From positions 73,115,730-73,179,729 of the forward strand of contig NC_133933.1 in NCBI RefSeq assembly GCF_031877795.1: a stretch of DNA of 64,000 nucleotides. The letters are read 5' to 3'. This document shows, piece after piece, positions 1 to 11,200 of the stretch. Every line of letters starts with the position of its first letter. Position 1 is the first letter of the stretch. A program made the position numbers and the translations under genes. This DNA comes from Strix aluco (lineage: Eukaryota; Chordata; Aves; Strigiformes; Strigidae). The notes under the pieces are model-generated. The model searched no databases. It was not told the DNA's origin and saw only the letters and a program-made list of their open reading frames with translations.

Positions 1-2725
1 TCCCCAGCTCTCTGCAACCTCCTTTCAGGGAGTTATAGAGGGCGATGAGGTCTCCCCTCAGCCTCCTCTTCTCCAGACTAAACAACCCCAGTTCCCTCAG
101 CCGCTCCAGACCCTTCACCAGCTTCGTTGCCCTTCTCTGGACACGCTCCAATGTGTAATCCACAGTAATTCAATGTCCTTTTTGTAGTGAGGGGCCCAAA
201 ACTGAACACAGTAATCAAGGCGAGACCCCACCAGTGCCGAGTACAGGGGTAAGATCACTTCCCTGTCCCTGCTGGCCACGCTATTTCTGATGCAAGCCAG
301 GATGCCATTGGCCTTCTTAGCCACCTGGGCACACTGCTGGCTCATGTTCAGCCGCCTGTCAATCAACACCCCCAGGTCCCTCTCTGACTGGCAGCTCTCC
401 AGCCACTCCTCCCCAAGCCTGTAGCGCTGCTGGGGGTTGTTGTGGCCCAAGTGCAGCACCCGGCATTTGGCCTTATTGAAACTCCTACAGTTGGCCTTAG
501 CCCATCGCTCCAGCCTGTCCAGGTCTCTCTGCAGAGCCTCCCTACCCTCGAGCAGATCAACACTCCCACCCAACTTGGTGTCATCTGCAAACTTACTGAG
601 GGTGCACTCAATCCCCTCGTCCAGATCATCAATAAAGATGTTAAACAGGAGTGGCCCCAAAACCGAGCCCTGGGGGACACCACTCGTGACCGGCCATCAA
701 CTGGATTTAACTCCATTCACCACAACTCTTTGGGCCCGGCCATCCAGCCAGTTTTTTACCCAGTGAAGTGTGTACCCATCCAAGCCACGAGCAGCCAGTT
801 TCACCAGGAGAATGCTGTAGGAAACGGTGTCAAAGGCCTTTCTAAAGTCAAGGTAAACAACATCCACAGCCTTTCCCTCATCCAATAAGCAGCTCACCCT
901 GTCGTAGAAGATCAGGTTTGTCAAGCAGGACCTGCCTTTCATAAACCCATGCTGACTGGGCCTGATCATCTGGTTGTCCCACATGTGCTGTGTGATGGTA
1001 CTCTGGATGAGCCCATCAGCTTTCCGGGCACCGAAGTCAAGCTGACAGGCCTGAAATTTCCCGGATCATCCTTCTGACACTTCTTATAGATGGGCGTCAC
1101 ATTGGCCAATTTCCAATCTGTCGGGACCTCCCCGGTCAGCCAGGACTGCTGGTAAATGATGGAAAGCAGCTTGGCGAGCACCCCAGCCAGCTCCTTCAGC
1201 ACCCTCGGGTGTATCCCATCTGGTCCCATAGACTTGTGTGTGTCTACGTGATGCAGCAGGTCACTGACTATCTCCTCCTGGATTGTGGGGGGGTCGTTCT
1301 CCCAGTCTCTGTCTTCTGGGTGAGGAGGCTGGATTCCCTCAGTACAACCAGTCTTGTTATTAAAGACTGAGGCAAAGAAGGCATTAAGCACCTCAGCTTT
1401 TCCTCACCACTCATCGCCATGTTTCCTCTTGCGTACAGCAGGGGATGGAGGCTGTCCCTGGTCTTTCTTTTGCTGCTGAAGTACTGATAAACATTTCTTG
1501 TTACCTTTGACTGCTGAAGCCAGATTCATTTCTAGCTGGGCTTTAGACCTCCCAATTTCCACCCTGCATAGCCTCACAGTGTCTTTGTAATCCTTGTGAG
1601 TTGCTAGCCCCTTCTTCCAAAGGCCATAAACTCTCCTTTTCTCCCTGAGTTGCAGCCAAAGCTCCCTGTTCAGCCAGGGTGGCCTTCTCTGGTGCCAGCT
1701 TCTCTTACAGCACCTGGGGACCGCCTGCTCCTGTGTCATTAAGACTTTCTTCTTAAAGAGTGTCCAGCCTTCCTGGACCCCTATACCCTTCAGGATCGTC
1801 TCCCAAGGGATCCTGTCAAGCAGGTGCCTAAACAAGTCAAAGTCAGCCCTTTGGAAGTCCAGGATGTCAGTTCTGCTGCCCCCTCTCCTGGCCTCTCTTA
1901 AGAATAGAGAGCTCTTATTTCATGATCGCTGTGCCCTAGTCGGCCTCCAACTGCCACATCATCCACCAGTCCTTCTCTGTTCACAAAGAGGAGGTCCAGC
2001 AGGGCACCTTCTCTGGTCGGTTCACTCACCAGCTGTGTCAGGAAGTTGTCTCCCACACATTCCAGGAGTCTCCGGGACTGGTCCCGCTCTGCTGTGTTGT
2101 ATTTCCAGCAGATGTCTGGGAAGTTAAAGTCTCCCACAAGAACAAGGGCAAGCAATCATGAGATTTCTACTAAGTGCCTACAGAATATTTTATCTACCTC
2201 TCTGTCCTGGCTGGGTGGCCTATAGTAGACTCCTACTACAACATCTGCCCTGTTGGCCTTCCCCCTGATTCTAATGCAAAGACACTCCACCCTGTCTTCA
2301 CTACACTTGTGCTCAAAGCAATCATAACAGTCCATAACACACAGTGCCACCCCACCGCCTCTCCTTCCTTGCCTATCCCTCCTAAAGAACTTGTAGTCAT
2401 GAATTGGTGCACTCCAGTCATGGCAGACATCCCACCATGTTTCTGTGATAGCCACTACATCATAATTTTCCTGTTGCGTCATGGCTTTAAGCTCCTCTTG
2501 TTTGTTACCCATGCTGTGTGTATTGGTATAGATGCACTTCAGATGGGCCGATGTCCCCAGCACCTTTCTGCATTTAGAGGTCCTAATTCCAGCCTGACTT
2601 TTCACAGGTGTTACCACAGTTACTGATCCATCAATATCCCTTGCATCTTTGTTGTGCTGCATGTCTCCATTCCTTCCCTCCACTGAGATGGCAGGTTGAG
2701 GGTCATCGCTGGCACACCAGTTCAC
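1..2725 (-). pseudogene. CR1 ORF2 remnant: endonuclease/reverse transcriptase, multiple stops and frameshifts, truncated by window edge
   Basis: Six open pieces follow the usual order. 2725-2156 and 2155-1898 hold the apurinic-type endonuclease (TNTHSMGNKQEEL, ITETWWD, GDFNFPD, HSDHE). 1835-1404 is the linker. 1391-966, 984-697 and 660-115 hold the reverse transcriptase (GPDGIHPRVLKELA, HGFMKGRSC, DFRKAFDTV, FADD at about 591-580). In-frame stops separate the pieces at about 2157, near 1400, and near 685 (a TGA where the family has Trp, just before the GVPQGS block). Frame changes occur near 1900, near 1020 and near 165. The last looks like a short insertion of about 14 bases. ORF2 normally supplies nicking and reverse transcription at the target; this copy cannot. 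The C-terminal end continues past base 1. Confidence 0.93.
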
Positions 2726-2791
2726 AAACTGGTAATCTTCTCTCAGGCTTATATCTGGGAATTCCAGTTTTTTCCCCTTCCCCCCTCAAAT

Positions 2792-3888
2792 CTAGTTTAA
2801 AGCTCTCTCAATGAGCCCAGCTAACTCCTGCCCCAAGATCCTTTTCCCCTTCTGGGACAGGTGCGTCCCATCTGTTACCAAGAGGTCTGGCATCCTGTAT
2901 ACTAAGCCGTGATTGAAAAATCCAAAGCCCTGCCTGTAACACCAGTCTCGGAGCCACAAGTTCATCTGTTGACTTCTTCTGTAATCTTCCTCATCCATCC
3001 CTGCAACTGAAGGGATGGAGGAGAGCACTATTTGTGCCACCGACCCCTTAACCAGTTTCCCCAAGGCTCTGAAATCTCTCTTCATTGATTTTGGACTACT
3101 TCTGGTAATATCGTCACTACCCACCTGAAAAACCAAGAGAGGGTAGTAGTCCTTGGGTCTCACTAGAGTGGGGAGTTTTGCTGTGGGGTCCTTCACCTGG
3201 GCCCCAGGGAGGCAGCAGACTTTCCTATGAACCGGGTCTGGTCTGCATATTGGGCCTTCGACACCCCTCAGAATGGAGTCACCCACTACAATGACCCTTC
3301 TGGGGTTCTTTTTAGAACTGGTTTTAATACATGGTTTAGGGTGACCCAGCCTTGGTGGACCTTCATCTTCCTCCTTATTTGACTCGTTTTCTTCATCCTT
3401 CTCTGCTTCATTCACAAGTTCCAGGGCCCCGTATCTGTTGTGAAGGGGCTCCATGGAAGGTGAGAGACGTCGGGAGGGGATTTTCCTACTTCCCTGAGCA
3501 GGGACCTGTTTCCAATCTCCCTCATCTCTTAGGTCCCCTCCTTCTGCCTGGTAGCAGGAGGGTGAGGGTCACCTGCCTCTTTTGGAGTCTCCATTTGCTC
3601 CTTTTGCTTCAGGGGTGCTAAGATGTTACTCCACCAATTAACTTCACTTTCACATTCCCTAATATTTCTTAATCTTTCAACCTCTCCTTTGAGCTCTGCC
3701 ACCAGGCTGAGCAGGTCATCCAGCTGATCACAGCGCAGACAGGTGCTGTCACTGCTGCCCTCCGACAGGACTGACAGGTTCAGGCACTCCCGGCAGCCTG
3801 GGACCTGGACCACTGCATATCTGCGTGGCAGCTCCATCTGGGTTGCCACATTCTTTTTGGTGTTGGGTTTGACTCGAGTGGAGACCAT
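2792..3888 (-). pseudogene. CR1 ORF1 remnant: putative nucleic-acid-binding/SGNH esterase protein, one frameshift
   Basis: Two open segments in different frames cover the whole ORF1. The first (3888-3529, 119 residues) starts with ATG and has a Cys-rich patch (CREC...CLRC) followed by a short Leu/Glu-rich stretch that may form a coiled coil. The second (3454-2792, 220 residues from its first Met) has an acidic linker. It then carries an SGNH hydrolase fold with GDSILRG (candidate nucleophile Ser about residue 60), GSDD, and a C-terminal DGTHLSQKG block with the Asp/His pair. CR1 ORF1 proteins are known to combine RNA binding or self-association with an esterase domain. Similar sequence runs between the segments, so one small indel near 3530 explains the break. 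The esterase half is otherwise open to its stop, so this end is the better preserved part of the element. Confidence 0.9.
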
Positions 3889-4031
3889 AGCTCAGTCTAC
3901 TTGTGGAGGACAATGAGATGACTACTAAGATAAGCTCTAGAGCCAGGAGAGGGACTGTGCCCTGTCCGCACGCCCTGCCTGTGCGAACTGCCGCGCCACA
4001 ACATGTTTGCCACCGCTGTGCCACACCCTCT
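3889..4031 (-). other. CR1 5' leader / internal promoter region
   Basis: GC-rich sequence directly upstream of the ORF1 ATG on the minus strand. It ends abruptly at AT-rich unique DNA (ctttataaaa on the plus strand). In LINEs the leader carries the internal Pol II promoter. I see no specific motif that I can assign. Confidence 0.55.
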
Positions 4032-4638
4032 TTATAAAAATTCTGTAAAATAATGAGAAATAAGAAAGTTTTAAAACAATGTAAAGAAAATAAGAGCGAC
4101 CTACGTTCTTTACGCAGGTTTGACTGTTGTGAACAATACACAAGTTCAAATGAGAATATACAGGGAGAAACAGATGGATCTCGAAAAGGAGACAGTAACA
4201 CTGGCTTTGACATGGAAAACACCACCTCTTCGTAAATGTGGTACTGAGGCACCTGGCAAACAGAAGTTGGGAATTTCAGAACTGCTTGGTAATTACTGCA
4301 ACCAACAATATGCCACATCAATTGCTGTCCAAGATTCCTGCCAAAATGTTTTACCCTCTTCCCCTCTTCAACACTCATTCAACCTACCAATGGCTTGTGC
4401 ACATGCACAAAATAAGTTAACAAGCTTTGTTTAGTTAACAAACAAAATAAGAGTTCTTTATCAGTATTCCAGATTAAAGTTCAAACTAGAAGTTACTACT
4501 AAACATTTTACTCTAATGGGCTGTATAACAAAGAAATGGAAGCCACATAAATTACAATTAGTAGCAAAAGAAGAAAAATTCCTCTGGGACCTGATCAGTT
4601 CCCATTATTTTCCCCTGCATCAAAAGATCATAAGCTAC
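4032..4638. other. Non-coding spacer between CR1 and LTR
   Basis: AT-rich unique sequence with no convincing exon, RNA gene or repeat. Short open frames here are random. Confidence 0.6.
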
Positions 4639-5201
4639 TGTCCTGGTTTCAGCTGGGATAGAGTTAATTTTCTTCCTAGTAGCTGGTACAGTGCTGTGTT
4701 CTGGATTTAGTATGAGAATAATGTTGGTATCACACTGATGTTTTAGCTGTTGCTAAGTAGTGCTTATCCTAAGTCAAGGACTTTTCAGTTTCCCATGCTC
4801 TGCCAGCAAGGAGGTGCACAAGAAGCTGTAAGGAAGCATGGCCAGGACAGCTGACCCAAACTAGCCAAAGGGCTATTCCATAGGATGTCATGCTCAGTAT
4901 ATAAACTAGGGGGAGTTGGATGGGAAGGGCGGATCACTGCTGGGGCATCGGTCAGCAGGTGGTGAGCAGTTGCACTGTGTATCACTTGTCTTTCTTGGGT
5001 TTTATTTCTCAGTCTCTTTTTGTTATCTTCATTTTCATTACAAATTATTATATTTTATTTCAGTTAAAGTGTTCTTATCTCAAAGCACTGGTTTTACTTT
5101 CTTTTTCTGATTCTCCTCCCCATCCCACCAGCTGGCAGAGGGGAAGGAGAGCCAGAGCAGCTGCATGGTGCTTAGTTGCCAGCTGGGGTTAAACTGCAAC
5201 A
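4639..5201 (+). mobile_element. Solo LTR of an avian endogenous retrovirus, copy 1 (563 bp)
   Basis: The segment begins TGTCCTGG and ends TGCAACA, so it has the TG...CA termini of an LTR. It is bracketed by an imperfect 5-bp target duplication, GCTAC (4634-4638) and GCAAC (5202-5206). A TATATAAA box sits at 4898-4905. A T-rich region with a TTAAAG/TTATCTCAA block follows, where the related copy at 31.2 kb has ATTAAA, so U3-R-U5 order reads on the plus strand. No primer-binding site or coding sequence follows the 3' end, so this is a solo LTR left by LTR-LTR recombination. It shares long blocks with the LTR at 31228-31821 in inverse orientation, for example 17 identical bases at 4846-4862 and 31584-31600. 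I do not assign a named family. A 5-bp duplication fits ERVL-like elements but is not decisive. Confidence 0.88.
4898..4905 (+). promoter_or_regulatory. TATA box of LTR copy 1
   Basis: TATATAAA lies 260 bp into the LTR. It follows a block (gacagctgacccaaact...atgctcag) that is conserved in the second LTR. In LTRs this position marks the U3/R promoter. The intact box means this LTR could still start transcription on plus, which is antisense to the putative NCOA7. Confidence 0.6.
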
Positions 5202-5206
5202 GCAAC

Positions 5207-8200
5207 AAACTGCCAGATGTCAACAAAAGAGATAATGTAGTAAAAATAGACTAATCTACTTGAAAAGCCCAAGAACATATCATGCTAGATTCTCTCAGAA
5301 ATACTTGCCATAATTTTCTCTCCATATTTATGAAGCATCAGTCCACAGCAATTAAAGTCCATTGCTTCAAAATGCACTTTTTCTTACTCATTAATTTTGA
5401 ATACATCCAGTGCATCAGAAAGAATCTAGTCTCTCTGATCTTTATGTATCAGGTAGAGTCTTACAGTAATGCTCACTCTTTAAATGGCAAATTTGCCTAT
5501 GACAGCTTTGGCTTTTTATAAAGAGAATATCATCCCTGCAAGTTAATGCATGTCCCAGTCTTCAGCCAGACACAGAAACCTACATGATAGTAGCATAAGA
5601 ATAGCATCAAAACAAATTGTCCTGCTCAGATGTCCAGTCTGTATGATGACATCACATAATTCCTGAGAATTCTGATGCATCCTTATCTTCCCTGTTGGGG
5701 CAGGTCTTTACATTTTCAGAGGATCAAAAACAGTGGCTTTGTTAGCACTGCATTTAGAGTTACAATAAATCTTTCAAAGCGTACAACTACAACCTCTACA
5801 GCAAACTACAAAGAGTTTGAAGAAAGAGGAACCACTCTTTCCCCTTTGCCTTCACTACACTCTGCAGTGTGTGCTCAAGGGCACTGATGGGCCAGAGTTG
5901 AGTCTCATGTTGACACCAGGAACTATCAAATAACCATGGAGCACTCAGATAACATCAAACCCATGACCACGAGGACAGCAAAATCCATGGGAATGAGAAG
6001 AGGGAAGTGGGAAGAGCCCCTCTCACCTCACTGAAACATGATCAGATGGGATGAATGGAGGGAAGTTAGATCTGGCCTCAGGGCCTCACCCTGTGCAAAA
6101 GTCAGCAGTATGCTCCTTCCACTTATTCTCTTCCTCTCCCATGATCTACCGACCCCATCCAGGGGAATACCAGCCCTGGTCCGGCACAGTGCTGAGATGA
6201 ACAAAGTGCCACTGCCCAGGGAGCTGGAGGAAAAAACCTTGCCTGCCCACAGCCCTGTCTTGCTCAGTGCCGGAGCCGCCACTCCCTGCTTCAGCAAAGA
6301 GGGGCACGAAGAAAGAGAAGGTAGGGCTTAAGCGCAGACCTAACCACAGATGCTGCAGGAGGTGCCAGCACGAAACCAGCGTAGCGCTGCTCAGCTCACC
6401 AAATGTAAGGTTTGCTGTTTGCTTTCATCAATGCTAAACAAAACTAGCAATGACAACATGGGTATGGAGCTTGTTCTACCCATATCAACTAAATGCAACT
6501 CCCAAGTCCTTTCACACAGTGAGGGGACATAAATCAAGCACTTAAAAAAACCCCACAACATTCAGAACAGAAAATTGGAATGTTATCCATAGACCAGAAG
6601 TAACAAAGGCATTCAGGTGATTTTTTTTTTCCTAATAAAAATACACAGGGATCTTGTATCCAGTCACAATTAATGAAGATTTTTCCAAATAAATTAATTT
6701 TACAACAGGTCCCACTCTGTTGACTTAAAACTTTAGCTCACCTTCCTAGAATAAACAAAGGTGGTGTTCTAGGAAGACATATTTAAGTCTGAAAACTATA
6801 CTTTGAAAATATACTACTAGGAAAAGCAAACTGATTAGGAGTGCTGACTTCATAATCTGAATCAATTTCTGTTGTTGGGAACTTTTCATGTACTAGTTGG
6901 CTTTAAGGAAGAAAAAAAGCCTGAAAGCTAGGAGGATCACAGCATAACCTGTAGTAATTGCCACTGAAAACTAGTATTTCTGAAAGGTCCTTTTCAATTT
7001 TAATTCTTTCAGCAGTAACAGTACAAAAACCACGTTTATTTTATAGGTTGTCACCAATGTTTTAAAGTTACATCAAAAAAACCAAACCTACTCTACACTT
7101 CTCCCCTACCTGTCCTTTGATATCTCCCAAGAAAGAAATCCCAGGTATTCTTTATTAACTGCTTAAAACACTAAGGATATATGATTAAAATGAATCTTCG
7201 TTTCCTAGTAGCTCCTTTCTGGTAGAGACAAAGACTGAATCAGGCAGACTATTAAAAATGTACATATTTGGGGGATATTTATACTCTGGGAGACAGACAT
7301 CTTACTCATATATCATGAGTACAGTTCAAACTCAAATGATGACAAAGCTGCTTTTACAGAAATTTCAGGCTCAGTTTAACCCTTTCTACACTGAAATGAA
7401 GATAGTGAAAAGCTTGTATTACATGTCTACAGCAATGCTAATTCTTTTATTAGGTAATTTCAAGATGAAAGATATTCCTGATGGACAACAATGCATTTAA
7501 GTAAGGATTCTGTTAAAAATTTGCCACTCTCCAAATTTAGCTAATGTCAACGCCTGGTAATTATATGAAGAACAAAATTCATAAAAATATACTGTATTTT
7601 TTGCTGCTAATCCTATTATTCTGTTTTTTTTCATTTATATTAGCATTTTTCTGGATACTTGCTTTGTCTGTTTAGGCTTGCTGCCAGGAAGTTTTGGGGA
7701 TGCTACTGGGAGTTTGTAATGAGACTGGGAATGCTCCAACAAGGTCACCAAAAAAAAAAAATAATTAAAATCACAGGAACAGACTGAACTCCTGACCATG
7801 GGTACCCACACCACTGCAACTGTCACCACACTCCCAAGACCTCAAGAAATTCTGTTTCCAGCTCCTGCTGCCTGCTCTGACACCTGGCACTGCAGGACAG
7901 CAGCATCCTGCTATGGTACATTCAAAGCAGCAGAAGAGGAAGATGCTCTAAGTATGAGGATAAACAAAAAGGAAGGGAACTGTATTTTGAGGGGAACACT
8001 AAAAATAAGTAAGTATGTGAAAAGAGCATCCTAAGTCCTCTAAAGACTTTATCAGTTTTTAAAAACTATTCTTCTTCTTTTCCCCTCCCTTCTCAGACAT
8101 GAAGAATAATATACCTTGCTACTTCCAGTTGCTTGCTGCACTCAGGGGTAAGCACCTGTCTGCTGTCTCTACAGCATCAATGATCAATTGTCCAATTGTG

Positions 8201-11200
8201 AGCTTTACTTCCCAAAGCTGTGCACATGAACAAGAGCACATCGAACAGCACTAGCAATGCAGAAGCCAATGAATTATCTGATTATTTTTAGAACATTCAA
8301 CAGACTTGATAGCTTGTCTCTGGCCATCTGTGCCCACTGCAAGTCCGAGAAAGACATACAGAGAAAAAAGTTCAAGATCATGCAGTTCTCTAGATATATT
8401 TTCACGACCCTGTAGAGTCATTATCTCTCAACCTTTCATGAGGTAGGAAAATGCTGTAATTCCCTACTTTGCAAATACGGAACCGAACTACATGAAATAC
8501 CTCCACATTCCCAAATGAGAGCGGAACAATGTGTGCATGTAACCTCCTATTAGCTTTAACCCAGCCAGCCTCAATAACCAGCAGCAGTGAGTACAAGGGA
8601 GTGGACTACTTTGACAAGGAGCCAGTTATTATTTTCTGTGTAAAATTTAAATTGACAAACTTTGGAGGCCGATAGCACAGCCTCACTTTTATCTGGCTCT
8701 ACGGTAATATGCATTGAAATTAAAGCTCAGATCCACAAAAGGAAATAAAAAGCCTAGCTCCTCTGAGGATCTAGGTTTAAATGGTGCTTTCAGTTCCTTC
8801 AGAAAATATGCAAATAAGCAATGAGCTGACTTTAGGGAAAATAAGTCAAGGGTAGTAACCCGGAGCTTAGCAAGTGCCCCAGAAGGCAATCAATGGTGGC
8901 AGCAATCACACTGTGAGAAACTTACACAGAAGGTGAGAGGCCCAAGCACAAATTTTTCACTCTTAGGAAGACGGAGCAGATTAAGGCAGAAGACTCCCAG
9001 TGAGACAGCCAAGTGGACATGGTCACACCAAGGATGTAACAGGGAGACCCCGCTGCGCTGAGGGAACAGGATGCTGCCCAGACACACCACATAGCTCTCA
9101 CCTGCTGTCTGGTGCAGCATCACACACAACATTAGTTTTTTAGTTTTGCTTCTCTATTTTACCTCTGTCCCTGAAACTACAGGCATCTGCTCATACCACC
9201 GCACACTTCTGTACTATCATCTGCTGTAATATGAACATTCAAATGTTGCCACGTGCCAAATGACATGAAAGTGTCATTTTCGGACATGAAACATTAACTA
9301 ACGATTCTGCTTAAGTCTGCAACTCTGCAGCAGAGTGTCTTCTTACAAATAATAAGTCTTCTGGGTACATGTGCTAATTCTGACCCCTAAAAAAAAAGCA
9401 CCAAGAGGGATGACAAGGATTACATCAACAAGTCAATATTAAGACCAAAAAAAGGAAAGATATGTATGTAGTACTTCAAGAGCAATATTCAAAATGTCTA
9501 TCAAGCTGGCAGAATAAGAAATTGTAGAACAAATCACAGATAGAGGTGAAGCATTTTCAGTGTATTAGATCTGAAACTGAACCCTTAGGGACTGCTATCT
9601 GCACCTCTGGTGAGACCAAAGCAGTTTCCAGGGCACTGTGTAGCTGCAAACAGAGACAAACACACACCAACAAGGTTGCAGTATAGGGTCACACACAACA
9701 CCTTCAAGCAAAAGACAACAGAAACAGGTTAACACAGAAGGGGAGACATGCTATAATTTGCTACTGGGTCATATAAATGCACATGATTAAACTTCACAAG
9801 CCAAAGCACCCATACCAACTCCAGCATTCATTTCAACAGACATCCCATATTTTTAAAAACAGGACAGTGAAAGCACATTAGCACCTTATGATTAATGCTA
9901 ATGTTTGCAGTATTTCATTAATGCCTACCGACTGGACTAACCAGGTTGAGTTCTACTGCTTTTATATTCTGCTAGTGTATTTCATTCAGCATAAAGATAA
10001 AAGTTTCAGAATAAACACTGCAGCATCTCATGATGAAAGGTAACAGAAATTCAGAGCCAGCAAAGAGAAGAGTAAGCTACAACTTACTTTTTTTCAGGCA
10101 GAATGACCTAACTAAAAGTGAGATTGGAAGCTTTCAGGAAAGCACTAGCACAAGCCAGTAAAACTCAGCACAGAGTAATTACATTAAGTTAGAGTCAGTA
10201 GAATGGACAAAATATTGTTTATTCTAAAGCTATCTTAAGATGAATATGGAATTATTTTAATACAATTATACAGTTACATTATACTTACCATGTAAAGTGT
10301 AATGTTATTTCCAAAACATTAATAAGCTCTATAAAGAGGTTCCAGTCCATTATACGTAACTGAAGGGTGCTAAACTAACCTAGGAGAGCTTCTCCACCTC
10401 AGTGAAGTTGAGGCTCATGACTCAACCCTTGCTTAGGTGAATAACCCTTATTTAGGCACACAACTCCACTGATCTTTAAAGTATTAAGCCTGTCATGTTT
10501 CTCGTAACAAGGGTGCAATCTTAAAATCCCCAACTAATTAAAATGCAAAAATTAAGAGACTGAAAATAAATTTGTATGCAGAAGCGATTTCTGGACTTCT
10601 TGATCAGACTGAATCCAACAGTATCACCATTTCTCTACCTCCAACTGGAGAGAAATAGAGATTCAGTGTGGCTATTGCACCCTGTGGACTCTCAAGGACA
10701 GCAAAGATAAGATCTGAAGATAAGATAGGTAAAGGAAACAAACACTCTTGCTCTTGAGGAACTGGGTGCAACTTTTAGAAGGTTATTATCCCCACTACAG
10801 AGGTGTGGTAAGCTAACAGACCAAGCATTTTTTATTCTCTACTAATGCAGTAACAACAGGCTAAGCAGAGATCACCTTCAACTCACCAGCTGGACCTGCA
10901 ACAACCTGTCCACATGAACAAAGTTCAAATAAAATAAATGAGAATCAATGTAACAGAAACATTTCTGTTTCAGAAACAGAACAACAGTAACAAAACTTGA
11001 TTGAGCTCCAGTGGACTCCCCAGACGAATTATTCCTACCTATTCTCCTACTGGGAGGAGACTTTTACTCACTAACTCGGGCTGCCATGTTTCACAGAGAA
11101 TTAAGGGGAAGTAAAAGAGCTACCAGAAATTCCGTATCACCTGTGAGGGTTGTCAAGAGAAAAACATCCAGATTTAATCTTCCCTCATTGGCAGCTGAAC

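Larger units (their letters stand above)
1..4031 (-). mobile_element. CR1-type non-LTR retrotransposon (LINE), near full length, degenerate, 3' end outside the window
   Basis: Read on the minus strand, this segment carries the parts of a chicken-repeat-1 LINE in order: a GC-rich 5' leader (about 4031-3889), an ORF1 with an SGNH esterase domain (3888-2792), and an ORF2 with an AP-type endonuclease followed by a reverse transcriptase (2725 to beyond base 1). Diagnostic strings are GDSILRG and DGTHLSQKG in ORF1, and GDFNFPDICW, HSDHE, DFRKAFDTV and FADDTKLGG in ORF2. Such elements copy themselves by target-primed reverse transcription. Several stops and frameshifts make this copy incapable of encoding its proteins. 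The 5' boundary is estimated from where GC-rich leader gives way to AT-rich DNA near 4031. The 3' tail is not in the window, so total length and flanking duplication cannot be judged. Most avian CR1 copies are severely 5'-truncated, so one keeping its leader and ORF1 is uncommon. Confidence 0.96.

Noticed and set aside
3749-4378. A 209-codon minus-strand frame running from unique DNA into CR1 ORF1 in another frame
   Set aside because: It crosses the CR1 boundary and reads the ORF1 region out of frame. It is a chance open frame.
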